Assembly: GCA_036874045.1 (NCBI GenBank) | Contig: JAZBRI010000004.1 | Span: 3,224,001 to 3,288,000, forward strand | DNA length: 64,000 nt | Direction of reading: 5' to 3' | Origin: Cymodocea nodosa | Taxonomy: Eukaryota > Streptophyta > Magnoliopsida > Alismatales > Cymodoceaceae | Shown: positions 1 to 12,519 of the stretch, in pieces | Numbering within the stretch: position 1 is the first letter of the stretch | Layout: each line of letters opens with the position of its first letter | Notes under the pieces: model-generated | The model's input: the letters and a program-made list of their open reading frames with translations, nothing else | The model's database searches: none | What the model was told of the DNA's origin: nothing | Position numbers and translations under genes: made by a program

Positions 1-2
1 AT

Positions 3-629
3 ATGGAAGAAACTACTAGAATTCCACCCAATACATTAGAAGGAATAGATCATATTATGGGGATGGATGAAGGATTAATCATATACAGGACTAGACCAAG
101 GTATGCAAGTCTATTACCTGATATTTTGATAAGAAATCCTATCACAAGAGAAGAATGGAATATAGGAAGACCTAATAGATATGAAGTACCAACTGTAAAT
201 TGTGAGTTGGCTTTAATATTTTCTGATAAAAATTCTACCATTCCTGAAAAATTATATTATTGGAGACCTATAAGAAATTGGGATGAAGATTTATGCTTAA
301 GTGTGTATAATTTTCTGAATAGATCTTGGACTGAAAATACTATGATATATCTAGGACAGAAATCATTAATTAACAACATGCATGTTATACTTGATGGATA
401 TATATATCTAGTCACAGATATATCAGTTGCATTTAGGTATGATTTATACATAATAAGCATGGATAGTTATGATGAATATATAGAAATTTTGCCTATACTA
501 AGAGAAATAGCTAAACCACCATCTGCAGAATTTGATAAAATTCAAATAGGGATGTGGTATAATGAATATGATGATACTACTTTATGTCTGATAAGATGGT
601 GGGATGAATTGATGAAATTTCAAATATAG
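3..629 (+). CDS. F-box-associated-like protein, partial or decayed
   Basis: An open frame of 208 codons starts within the first bases of the window, so the true 5' end may lie outside it and the first Met may be internal. The text resembles the C-terminal F-box-associated (kelch-like) region of plant F-box proteins: a NPITREEW segment early on, then alternating short beta-like stretches rich in Trp, Tyr and Ile (for example YYWRPIRNW near residue 85). No F-box is visible, as expected if only the C-terminal part is present. If real, it would act as the substrate-recognition half of an SCF ubiquitin ligase subunit. Codon use is very AT-rich compared with the other genes here. It could equally be an F-box pseudogene, common in plants. 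The assignment rests on weak overall resemblance. Confidence 0.35.
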   Translation: MEETTRIPPNTLEGIDHIMGMDEGLIIYRTRPRYASLLPDILIRNPITREEWNIGRPNRYEVPTVNCELALIFSDKNSTIPEKLYYWRPIRNWDEDLCLSVYNFLNRSWTENTMIYLGQKSLINNMHVILDGYIYLVTDISVAFRYDLYIISMDSYDEYIEILPILREIAKPPSAEFDKIQIGMWYNEYDDTTLCLIRWWDELMKFQI

Positions 630-3600
630 ATTATGAAAGACTGTATAAATTAACTAAGTAAAAGAAAAAGAATAGGCATAAAGCTAAATTAACTAAGTAA
701 AAACAGAAGTAACAAATCAAAATTTTTCTAGTGTCGTGCTAGGAAAAATCCAAACAGCTACCTTCGCTTTCTTCAACATCAAGAAATGTTGATGAAATTT
801 GAGCACTAAAGACATTAAAAGTGCCCACAACTTCTAGGTGCTACAGATCCTATGTACCTTGTACATCTTTAAGAACTTGACTATTGACTCTAGTAATCAT
901 ATCCCTATTAAATAATATATACATCATGATATATTGTACATGACTTTCTTGTACATGATTTACATTTCAAATGTTGTTGCAAGAAATAAATATAAATGAA
1001 GTATTAGTATTTTGGAAGTTCACGCACAAATGAATAATACAAAGTAAAGAAAAATATTTAATCTGTACAAATTTATCTCATATTTCTTTTAAAATGTTAG
1101 TATGATCATAGATGTAGTCTCACTCTCGTTTACTTTACTTTGAAAATTTGGTATAATTTTTATAAATTATCCTACAATTTTTCATTCTAATTTGAACATT
1201 TTTTTCTCAACAATTGCCTTAATATTATTATTGTACTCCACTATTACTTTATTCCATGTATCAATTCTAATATTTCTATCCTATTACTTTGCATTTTTTC
1301 CCCTAATTTCTATTGTTAAAATACCTAAAAAAATTTCATCATATTTGGTGCTCTAGCTTATGAATTTTTTTCTTTCAAAAGTCATGTTCCTATAATAGGA
1401 TATAAGCATTTAATACAATATAGAAATTAAATAAGTAATACAACCAAAAGGTATGTATGTAGTTTATTTCAACAATAACCAACTCTCTTAAGCATGAGAA
1501 TAACACTTCATATGGATATAATCCCTTGTTCAACTATACTATCTCACTATTTGTAAAATCACTACAAAAAAAAGGTATCAACTTGTCTTCTTGATACTTT
1601 ACCTACAAGATGAAAAAAGTAATGTCACCAACACAAAGGACTTGACGTGATACACAAAGAATGAAACACATGCACAACTTTTATCAATTTCATGAATGCC
1701 TATTACAAAAATATTGCAATCCACAATTAGGCATTCACTTCCAAAATGAAGTCTACATAAACTACCAAACTTAATATTTTCCAAAGAGTCTTCATTAATT
1801 TTTTTAAGAATCTACAAAATTTATTACTACAGAATGTGGTTTTTCCCTTGTAAATACTTAAAATGGTGCACAAAATTTTAAAAAAAACTTTGTAGTCTCT
1901 AATTGAATGGGATATCTATTGCCAATTCAAACACTAACTGAAGTAGTATTGAGTGCAAAACCACAAAAACCACATCATGTCATTTAAGAAGCATAGTTTC
2001 AAAAATGTTAATAGGTTTTTCCCTCATAAATATTATAAATGGTATACAAAATTGAAAAAATAGAAATATTATAGCATCCCTTAATAACATATTTTTGTGT
2101 ATATTTTCCAACATTTATTAACATGTTTTGACCAATATTTCACAAAAATACAATACATTTTACTTGCATCATTTATATATCATCAATGCTCCATAACAAA
2201 AATTATTGAGTAATCTAGAATTGTGTTCATCAATAACCAGATTTTTAGTTAGAACAACTCAAAGCACATAGTACAACAAAAAAAGACTTTCTTTTTCTCC
2301 ACTTAATTGTTTTATAAGAAAAGAACAAAATCATTTAAGTAGAAAGAGAGAAGCAACACTACGTTTCCTTATTGAACATATATCCAACAAACACCAAATT
2401 AAAACAAACTCATGAATGGCTTGGAAACAACTGTACCCACAAAAAATATGTAGAAATATGTAGAAAGATTTCGTTTGAATCCACAAGCCAAGTGTAAGTC
2501 ACATTCCCATTCTATTCCTTTCCGTATACCTCTTGCCAGTGGTGGTGACACCTTGACCCGAGGACGATCCATATGAAATTTCTTTCTTACCAATTATGCA
2601 TGCATACACACATTGTTGTTGAGTTTAAGAAGACAGAACATGATGACATATATACATATGTATTTCTATTAAAAGATTGAATCAAAGTCTCTAATCTTCT
2701 TTATAATTTTTTACATATTGTTATTAGGAAAATCTTAGGAAACTACAAAACTGTAGATCAAATTCACTATGAACATGCATGGCATTAGTAAAAGGGAAAA
2801 CCAATGTGCTAATAAATTATAAAAGAGTGTAAATTATATATATTAGGGACACTATTGACTATCAATCTGTCAAAAAAATATAATAAAATTATCATATAAA
2901 AATTTATTCCAAGAGTACCAAATGAATAAATCCTGTTGATAGACTAAGTAGGCAAGAGTTACATAAAAATCATCATTTCATTCAAGCCACATTCTTTTGT
3001 TCAGTATCTAGGGCAATGGACCCTTAAACTTCTAAAACCGCATCAACCCTCAAGGTTGAGAGAAAACCTTGCATAATTCTTAAAATTTTTGTAAATTAGA
3101 CACTTCTGTAATCAAGTAATGAAGTTTCATGTAATCAAGTTTCATAAGAGCACGCAAGTTTTAGAACACAATTTTTCCAATAGAGTCAAAGCACGCAAGT
3201 TTCAATCATCAAATAACATTACTTATGCAAAAAAGGATATTCGGGGAAGATGCTGATGATTTGGGACCAATGCTTTTAGGGATGAACAACCAAAAGAAGC
3301 CTTTAATTTGTGCACAAGTCAATGAAAAAATGTTGTGAAGGGGATCAATGCTATCTAGGAAAGCACATGCAACTTCGTAAGATTTGAGATCAAAACTTCT
3401 TTCAAAGGGTACCAACGATGCGAAGATGATCGATGTTGTGACGAAGATCAAAGCGACGAGGGAAAGTGTGTGCAACAAGGAAGCTCTTATAGCAAATGCG
3501 ATGAATCAAAGGGGACTAATGCTCTCTATGCATGCAATGAGAAAGATCTAGGCGCAAATGTAGAAGGAAATCTAGTGATTTTGTGAAGAAGCCAATGATT

Positions 3601-6299
3601 TTGATGGAAGACGAACCTTGAGTTCAAGCAAGAGGGGTGAGCTCATACATCTTTGAGCAACAAGACGACGAGGCGAGAGGTGATTTTTGTCCTTTACCAA
3701 GGGGAAATATACTTATATGATAAAAACGAAGAAAAATGTTTGTCTTTTGTTTCTATGACATACAAATAACAAAAAACAAGTGGAAATGTTTCCTTCCATT
3801 TTATTTTCCCTTGTTTCTCCTCTATGGGTACAAATTTTCTTTTAAGGATCTTTCAAGAATTATCTTATAATTTTGTATTATACACTTTCTTTTAAAATAC
3901 AAATATCTAAAATAAAAAATTTAAATATTTTAGATATAGATTAGATCACTCCTCAAAATATAAATTACTCCTAAATAGGAGTTTAAATAGTTCAAAAACA
4001 TATTTTGACATAAAATATATAAATGTTAAAATATCAAAGATAAAAATCTAAAGATATATTTTAACATGAAAGTATATGAATGTCAAAATATTAAGGGTAA
4101 GATCTTAAAAATGCTACTGTACATAGGTAAAATTACCAAAATACCCTTACCTTGCTAAAATTATAAAATAATCATAGATAAGAGTTTAAAATATTTAAAA
4201 ATATGAAGAATATCATAATACTCTTAGATATGAGTCTAAATTATCTAAAATTATAAAATACTCTTAGATATGAGCTAGTATCTAATTAAATGAATAAATT
4301 TCATTGTTAATCTATCGGATATAAATCCAAATTGATTTTTCCTGATTTTATTTATATACCTTACACTTTTCTCAATTGCTCTTTCTCATAGTTTTATAAT
4401 AGAGCATATTACTTGAAATAATTGTACTGGCACAAACAGAGAAAGATCAATATCGAAAAGTGTAGATAGCTCTACACATAAGCATCCAACATGCTTCGGT
4501 AATCATCCATGGACCCAACAAACACGGAAAGGAGAAAATGAGGTGCGAGGGAAAAAGGTACCTCATGCCCAACTATTTTCATAAATACAGGGAAGGTTTA
4601 TAGATAACAACACGAACTAAGCCTCTGGTTACTTTGAAAGTTGGGCTTGGGCTTGGGCCCGGGGCGTATTACGCTCATAAAAGGAAATATAGGAGAGTAT
4701 TTTATAATCGGTAGAGTATCAATCTATTATGATAGGATATTAAAATTATAAGAGAGGAAACCACTAGAATCCATTATTGCATAAAAATTATTTACAACAA
4801 TACATGGACAAATAATTTTCTAAATCTTATCGATCTTTTCTATAAAATTCAAATTAATAAAATATGCAATAACAACTATATAACTACATTTGTTCTATTT
4901 TCTTATATATCATAAGCACAAGTAATCTAAGTTTTAATATTATCAATAGTTCTCGACTTATCAAGTTAAATTGATCTATAGTATCTTGCCTGTTAATATT
5001 CTTAGGAACATATTTATATTATGTATATTATTATTCAATAATGGACTGAAAAGATTAAATGAATCGAGAAGTTCAAAAGTTAAAAATTGAAAAAGAGAAT
5101 AATACCCTATTTGTGCACATTTTACAACGGAAAATGAAATGGTAGGAAATAATAAGAAATGAATATGGCAGGTTATAGCAAAATATGATAGAAAATATAG
5201 TATTATTAGTATACAAAATGAAATTATGAAAAATTAGAAAATGGAGTGTTTATTTAGTTGTTGGAAATAATAATAAATTAAAAATTTTATTATATTTGAA
5301 AAGTAATATTTAAAATATTACAGTATATATTAACAATTCATTAAATACAAATGTAATATATGAAATAACATGTTTGAAATTAATATAAACAACATTTTTC
5401 ATCATAATTCAATTTGTTTCAAAAATAGACAACATACTTCATATTATCTTTTTATTATATAAAAAACATAATTTGTCCACACATTTCATCAACTACTATC
5501 TTTCTTTGTTCACCACTCATTTCATTAATACAACATATTCCCTCTTCTTCAATAATGGCAAGAGTAGTCATTTTAATTAATTCATCTGTAAAATCTTCAA
5601 GTAAATATTTTTACTTAATATTATTTATTTAAGGTATTATTTATGTTGTATTGAAATATGTTAACATATTATTTAATATTATTAAGTTATACTAGAATTA
5701 TCTATGTTGTGCTAGAATTAACATTACTTATTTAATATATTATTAAGTTGAACTAAATATGTTAAGATATTATTTATTCTTATAACATTAATGTTATTAT
5801 ATTTTAATGTATTACAATCTAGTATCATTCTTTAACATTATTTTTTATTTTAATCTATTATAATTATAATACGTTATTATTTATTTATAACTATAATCAT
5901 ATTTATTGATATTATGTTAACATTATTTTTTATTTTAATATATTATAACTATAATATGTTATTTATTATTATTACTATATTTTAATTTATTATAATTATC
6001 AATATAATTATTTATTATTTATTATATTGCAAGTCAATATCATTTTTCATCATTTTCAAATTGGTTTGGTAAAAAATAATGAGAAATGTTTTCTTGAATA
6101 TAAAAGGAAATGACAAGAAATTATTTTCTTATATTTCTATTTATATAAACACAGAAAACAAAGGGAAACTTTTTTCCACTATTTCCTTTCACCTTACTTC
6201 TCTCTTGCACAAATCTTCACTAAAAGTTTAAGATTGAAGTAAAAAAAAAGACTATAAAAAGATATGTGAACAAGTGAGGAAAAAATGAAGATATTTATT

Positions 6300-6421
6300 T
6301 AAGACAATATAATCAATTTTCAAGTAATGTTAAAGAAACTATAGACATTTGTGATCAGTGATCAAGTGTTTAAGACAATATAATCAATTTTCAAGTAATG
6401 TCACAGAAACCATAGACATTT
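6300..6421. repeat. Direct repeat, 71-bp period, two copies
   Basis: The block at 6300-6350 recurs at 6371-6421 with few changes. Both copies begin TAAGACAATATAATC and end CATAGACATT or TATAGACATT. A linker of about 20 bp containing two GATCA words lies between them. This looks like a simple local tandem duplication in non-coding DNA. Confidence 0.8.
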
Positions 6422-7416
6422 TAAATCACTTGTATGAAAATTTTATAGAATTATATTCTTAGTGTTATGTTATGAACACTTATTGTAATGCTTGAATTTT
6501 TAAAAAAAAATGTATCAAAATTTTACATCTATTAATGTAAAATCTCTTCTTCTTTCTTGTTTTTCTTGACTTAGAAAGTTAGGACTAAATGTGTACAAAT
6601 AACCTTTTTTCATACTTTTCTGCCTTTTCATTCTTTCCTTTTCTAGATCTTTCCTAACTTTTCATCGTGCATAAAAGACGTTTAATGTGGTTTGGATTAT
6701 TAGTGGATTTAAGTGTAACTTTTGTTAAATCAAAATTAAAAAGATGACACTAAAAAATAATTTTTTTAAAATTTTAAACTTATTTTAAAGAAATAAATAT
6801 TTTAAAATAAAAGATAAAAAGTTTCATGCAATTCTGTTTTTTCACAAGGCAACGATCAACAGTAGGCCGACGGGCCGGCCTTAAACAAATGACGGATTAT
6901 ACCGGCCCAATTTGATCTGGCCTAACCGATGTTTATAATTTCTTTCTTTGCTTCCATTGTAAAGTTTACCTTTTTCCAAAGTTGCACGGCGTGGTTGATT
7001 TTAGAACATACAACATTGTGCTCTATTTTTTCACTACTAACTGATTTTTAAGTTTAACTATAACATAATATCAAAACTTAATTTATGTACATTGCCTGTG
7101 ATAGTTGCAGGTAAAAAAGGAATGTACCGCAAGTGTGAAAGCGAGTGGTAGAATATAAAAGGCTCGCATCACCACTGTTGTGGTTGAATACGGTAAGTCT
7201 TGTTGTAGCATTGTCTTTGATTATTTCACTCTCAATTGATTTTTAAGATAAATTTTAAGAAGATGCATCAATCCTCACCTTTCCAGGATAATGCCGCAGA
7301 TTTGGACCTGTTGAGCTGTTCTTCCATGGCGAACTGTTTCATTTATAAAGGTGACGATCTAACTGACATTAAAATTTTTCGATGTTTATCAAGAATGGCA
7401 CGAGATTGACAAAACT

Positions 7417-7439
7417 GGGAGGGGGGGGGGGAGGGGAGG
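7417..7439. repeat. G-rich tract with an 11-G run
   Basis: The tract has a GGG, then 11 G, then GGGG, separated by single A residues. It meets the loose pattern for a G-quadruplex on the plus strand. It lies about 0.9 kb upstream of the glycosylase TATA-like element. Confidence 0.8.
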
Positions 7440-7676
7440 ACAAAAGCAATCCGAAATCAAATAGCATAATTCTGAGAGAGGTCAATGAAGAAAGGCAGAT
7501 CTTGAGGTATATTGATAATATAAGGAGTAGATTAAGGAAACATCAAAATCAGGGTTCGGCCGCATACGTCTTTGTTTATGAATCAGGTGGAATAATTAAC
7601 GTTCGTATACGACGGCATACGTATTTTATTTAATGCCCGCCTAATTTTCTGATTTGCTAATCGCTATCCTTCACCT

Positions 7677-7700
7677 CAGGCAGGCAGGCAGGCAGGCAGG
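7677..7700. repeat. (CAGG)6 tetranucleotide microsatellite
   Basis: Six perfect CAGG units in a row, in non-coding DNA upstream of the glycosylase gene. Confidence 0.95.
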
Positions 7701-8330
7701 CGAGTAGTTTTATGTATTATACAGATGACTATTCATTCATTCGATATCACGTTAGTTTGTTTACAATTTTCAACTCATTTTTGTTAGATCTTAATTGTTA
7801 AAAAACCAGTTAACACCTGATGATGCAACTCATTTGTTCTATGATTTAATGACATAACTAAAATGCCTCTGACGCTCATTGAGTTTTTTTCTGTGATTAG
7901 GATCACTCCTCTTGTTGTTGTTTTGTTTGTTTCTCTTTTGGACTTTATCATTAACTTCTCTTCAGGTTTTTGTAATTAGAAGTTTTTATCTTTAATTTAA
8001 TTCTTTTAGTGTATTACAAAAAAATATATATATATCTATAAATATTTTATTTTCTGATTAAAAGAAATAATTTTCGGACACCTCCATAAATACTTCAGAC
8101 ATTTTATCGTGGTCACGCTTTATTATTAATACATGTATGCTTTCAAATACTGTCGTCTTATACTCCGGCGAGGGAAGTGGTCCAGAAAAACAAACAATAT
8201 AATAATAATAAAGAAAAGGAAAAAAATTCCAGTTGGCAGGCGAGAACGCGAAGGTCGTGACCAACTCCCGGTGGAAAAGGGCAGCTTCGGCTGCAGTCCT
8301 CCCTTCCCACCCGCTCTGCTCTTCTCCCAC

Positions 8331-8338
8331 TTTAAATA
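8331..8338 (+). promoter_or_regulatory. TATA-like element of the glycosylase gene
   Basis: TTTAAATA lies at the entry to a C/T-rich leader, 333 bp before the chosen start codon. A start site about 30 bp downstream would fall near 8362. The flanking DNA turns sharply GC-rich here, as at many monocot promoters. This is inferred from motif and position only. Confidence 0.4.
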
Positions 8339-8362
8339 CCTCTGGTGCCTTCTCTCTCGCCG

Positions 8363-8561
8363 ATGGCCGTTCCTCCTCCTCCTCTCCCGCGATCTACCTC
8401 TCCTCTCGGACACCGATTCTGACCTGTGGCAGCTTCTCCAAGGGATCCTGAAGGCCGACCGGCGGATTCCTCCACCTGATCTACACAATGCACCTCCAAA
8501 AATGAAAGTTCCAGTCTACCTCCTCCAAAGCGTGCAAACCCTAACTGGTCGTACCTGGTGA
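8363..8561 (+). promoter_or_regulatory. Leader with two or three upstream ORFs
   Basis: Three short ORFs precede the glycosylase start. One is at 8363-8422 (19 codons plus stop), but its ATG may sit at or before the transcription start. Another is at 8488-8505 (5 codons plus stop). The third is at 8502-8561 (19 codons plus stop). The last two overlap in an ATGA stop-start. All end more than 100 bp before the main ATG at 8671, so reinitiation would be needed for any ribosome that uses them. Confidence 0.5.
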
Positions 8562-8670
8562 AAGCCGTTCTTTTTCTTCTTCCTCTTCCCCCACCTCCCT
8601 TTTCTTTTCTTTTTTTTTCCTTTCCGTGCATTTCTCGCCGCTTCGTTTTGGAAGACGAGGGGTTCGGAGA

Positions 8671-11600
8671 ATGTCGCAGGGTGGTGGTGGGGGTAATGCG
8701 GAGCTGAGGCCGGTTCTTGGACCGGCGGGAAATAAGTCGGGGCGCCTGCCGTCCCCCCGAAGTAAGAAGCCCGTGAGGAAGGCGGAGAAGGCGGAGGAGA
8801 AGAAGGTGGTGGCCGTGGCTGGCGTCAGTACTTCGCCGCACAAGGTGTTGTCGTCTGCGAAGGGTAGGACGGTGTCCCGGAGGCAGGAGACGCTCCTGCG
8901 ATCCAATTTGTCTCTCAATGCCTCTTGCTCTTCCGACTGTTCGACGGAGTCTTTTCGTAGCCGGGCGTCGACTGGGAGGATCGGTGGCAGGCTGAGCAGG
9001 CGGAAGCTGAGTTTGCCGCAGCCTGAGACGATCCTGTCGAAGCTTGAGAAGATTGTGCCGGACGGCGTCGTGGTGTCTCCTCCTCAAGTGTGCCATGGAA
9101 AAAGGAGGTGCCCATGGGTGACGCCCAATACTGGTATGTTCTCATTCTTTCTCATTTTCCTGAAATTTTCGGCCTTTCTTTACAGTTGGATGCTGTAATT
9201 TTCCGCACTTTTTCGTTAGACTCTAAAAACATGAAAATTTGTTTGCCTGTCTTCGAAAAATTGTTCTGTTTGCAACGGGACCAAGGTGGATGCTTTTTCA
9301 TCTTTTGAGTAACCGTCATCAACATTAGCAATGCTATTATAATGTCCAACTGTTCTAAGCACTGATGCGACTTCCATCTATACTAGCTTTTTATCTAAAT
9401 GTTATGTTTAGAAGCTTACGCCTTTTTTCCTTTCTTCTATTAGCATTCCGAGGAAGTGGATTTCGCTAATTAAGTTTTATTGTTTTCATAGAAAAATTCA
9501 TGCTCAATCCAGAAATTTTTAATTCCATTACTCCAATCATATGGCTACTCAAATTTGCTTTACTTGCCTGCACAAATCGTACAGAAGATTCCCTTCAAAT
9601 AGCTCTTTTTTTGTTGAGGAAACAGTTAGTATTTTTCATGGGATATCAGAAATTAAAGCATAAGCTTCATCAATGGCCTCCTCTTTTGAAAAGAAGCGCC
9701 AATGTCATATTTTATACTTAGAGGAAATGGCGTGGCATTTGTTAGACGTGTTTTTTACCGAAACAGTATCGATTCACCTGCCCAAGATCTGATTCTCAAT
9801 TGCGCAATCGATTTTACTACATGATTATCTCTTTTACTGCACGAAAAAAGTGCATTCTAACTTCCATCTCCTTATACCTTTTTTAATTCAAAGAAAGGTG
9901 GATCTGACATCAGAACAACCATTACTGAGGATTGGGGTTCCCATTAAAGATTGGAAGAATTTTTGTTGAGTTACCAATACTGGGGGTTCTTGTGCCAAAG
10001 TAATCAAGAGGAAGTCCGAGGAAAATTAACTCATGGGATTTTTATTTTTCGTTTGACTCCAACAAAGATGTTTATGCATTCATGGAAAGGAAAGGAAAAC
10101 ATTTTCCTTCCAAATTTTACCCTAATGGATGGAAGATAAAAATATCCCATTTAAATCTTACGATGCAAATCTAAAGAAATTCACTTTCCAATGGCAAATA
10201 GGCACAAACACCATGAACGTTTTGGGTTGAAAAGTTTGGCCATGCTAGGTTTCTGTCATGTTTCTGCAGGGTGCTGATTAAAAGTAGAGTTATTATCACA
10301 TTATTATTGTTTCAAATTTTGAACATCTTTTTGAGCCATAAATATCGTGAAGAAGGAAATATAATTATTTGTTGCACATGGTGATTCAACACTGTTGAAT
10401 GCTACTATAAGTTTATATACAAGTATACTGGCTATAAATTTCTAAAAGTTGTCTGGCTGTTCCTATTGGGACCTTGAGACCATTTGTTGCTCCTGTCATA
10501 GTAGTTGTCATTGTCTTTGCTTCTTTATCAGTTGCTTCCAGTGTCTTTGATACTTTGTCAATTTGTGTCAAATCTATATAATTTTTCTTGGATGGATGAA
10601 GAGGAATGCTGCATTTATAGTAGATATTTCTCTTTGTAGATGTTTTATTTACTCCTATATCAATGTTATTTGTGTTTTTTGTTTATGGTCAGAAGTCTAA
10701 CGTCCTGATGGAAATGATCAGAGTCAGTAATTAAAATAAGTAAAATGATTCCCTGTTAATGATCTCTGACCATTTCACTGACTGTGAGGACACACACATG
10801 GTTGGGAGTCTAAAAATGTAGTGATTCTCATTCAATCGAGTCACCAATGATTTGGTTCATGATACTGGAATTTCTTCACTGGGTTGTCAGACCTTTTGTC
10901 TTGTTGCAAACCTAGGTTTGTGCACTTTTGATCAGCTGTGTTATTTGTAAATTCAATTCATAAGTTCCACAAAATGATTTGAAAGTGCACACCATTAATC
11001 TTTATATCTTTGCTTTAATACCTTGTAAAGTTTTCCAAGCAAAGTCCTTTTTATGATGGATGAAAAATACCACGGAATTGCCATATTTGTTTGCAAGGAG
11101 GCCATGTCTTGGGGTTCTTTTGAAATAACCATATGTGATACTACTGGATTTTTCCTACATGGTCTTCTCACATCAGTGAGACACTTTTAATAAGGAATCT
11201 CATCAGTCCTTTTCGTGCACTCATCACATTGTGATTTGGAAACTAGTCTTCTGTAAACCTTTGGTGTTATATGATTAGCTTTGTAATGGATTGCGTATCT
11301 AGTGCTAGTTGATAATGCCTCATTTGTTCCAGCAGATCCATGTTATGCAACATTTCATGATGAGGAGTGGGGTGTACCAGTTCATGATGATAAGTATGAG
11401 AATATGAATATTTAGTTTATAAGCTGGTTTTGGTTGTTGCTAGCATGGATAAACTAATAGGTTATAGAATTGGTGAAATACAGGAAACTGTTTGAGCTGC
11501 TTGTATTATCCGGAGCATTGGCTGAGCTTACATGGCCTGTTATTCTCAACAAGCGACAAATTTTTAGGTAAATCTTTTATTGATTAAAATGCGTGAAAAA

Positions 11601-12519
11601 GTTACAGATAACTCTTTTCCCATGTGATTATGAGAGATAAAAAGGCAAACATAGTTTATCAAGAAGCATGGTTAAATGTTTTATGGATTTTCATATTTGT
11701 TTGTCTGGTTTATTCTGCTGCTAGGGAGGTCTTCTTGGATTTTGATCCTGTGGCAGTCTCTAAACTGAACGAAAAAAAGATGACAGTGCAAGGAAGCATG
11801 GCTCTCTCTCTACTATCAGAACCAAAACTACGTGTAATCGTTGAAAATGCACGACAAATTCTTAAGGTTGTTTATGTTCCTTTCGTTTCTCTCTATTAGT
11901 CTATTCTTAATTGGCACAGATAAGCTTTCAGTTTGCATTGTTTCTGTATATTTATATTTTTGTACTGAGTTAGCACCAAGTCACACATATCTAGTAACCG
12001 AGATTACACTGGATTATTACATTCCATTTTATTTATGTTTTCTTCATACATTGATAACATCCTTATACAGGCTTACAAAAGTTCTTGTTGCTTGTTCAGG
12101 TCATTGAGGAGTTTGGATCGTTTGACAGATACTGCTGGAACTTTGCAAATCACAAACCCATCGTTAGTAGATTCCGCTACTCACGACAAGTCCCTGTGAA
12201 GACCCCAAAGGCAGATGTGATAAGCAAAGATATGGTACGGAGGGGCTTCCGCTCCGTTGGCCCAACCGTTATATATACATTCATGCAGGTTGCAGGTATA
12301 ACCAACGATCATCTGTTGAGCTGCTATAGATTTGAAGAGTGCTGTTCTCCGTCCCCTATTGGTGGCAACAGAAAGGACGAACCAGTTCACTGTAATGGGA
12401 AAATGGAAGAAAGCTCGACCCCAGGTCCAACTGGCCCAAAAGAGGTGATTGATCAGAAGAAAGATACGAAGGTTGATTTGGAATTCGCCAGAGTCGTAGA
12501 AGATTTGAGCATTTCATAG
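8671..12519 (+). CDS. DNA-3-methyladenine glycosylase I (TAG)-like protein, 5 exons
   Basis: Exons 8671-9133, 11336-11393, 11484-11567, 11725-11866 and 12100-12519 use GT..AG introns and join in frame to 388 codons plus stop. Residues 1-140 are a basic, Ser-rich plant N-terminal extension, probably disordered and nuclear. The TAG domain covers about 145-330: CPWVTPNTDPCY, FHDEEWG, ELTW, RRGFRSVGPT and NDHLLSC. The bacterial family excises 3-methyladenine from alkylated DNA. The four zinc-site positions are kept (C147, H162, H320, C324), as is the pocket Trp (W191). The residues aligned with E. coli Tyr16 and Glu38 are Phe161 and Ser183, so catalysis may differ. The ATG at 8671 is the first in-frame ATG. 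Intron 1 (2.2 kb) shows no recognisable insert. DNA glycosylase fold is very likely; exact activity is not certain. Confidence 0.93.

Larger units (their letters stand above)
630..8230. other. AT-rich gene-poor intergenic DNA
   Basis: I see no convincing gene in these 7.6 kb. The sequence is strongly AT-rich, especially 4.7-6.2 kb, with many short A/T-only stretches and loosely repeated phrases such as ATTATTTAATATT. Around 3.9-4.3 kb a short phrase with TCTTAGATATGAG recurs, suggesting decayed repeat DNA. The open frame at 7382-7633 begins in a G-rich run and matches nothing I know. Small repeats inside this interval are listed separately. Confidence 0.6.

Noticed and set aside
8332-9096. 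Long minus-strand ORFs (254 aa and others) over the glycosylase first exon and leader
   Set aside because: They are Arg/Pro/Ser-rich shadows of a GC-rich plus-strand exon, with no domain, and they conflict with the well-supported spliced glycosylase.
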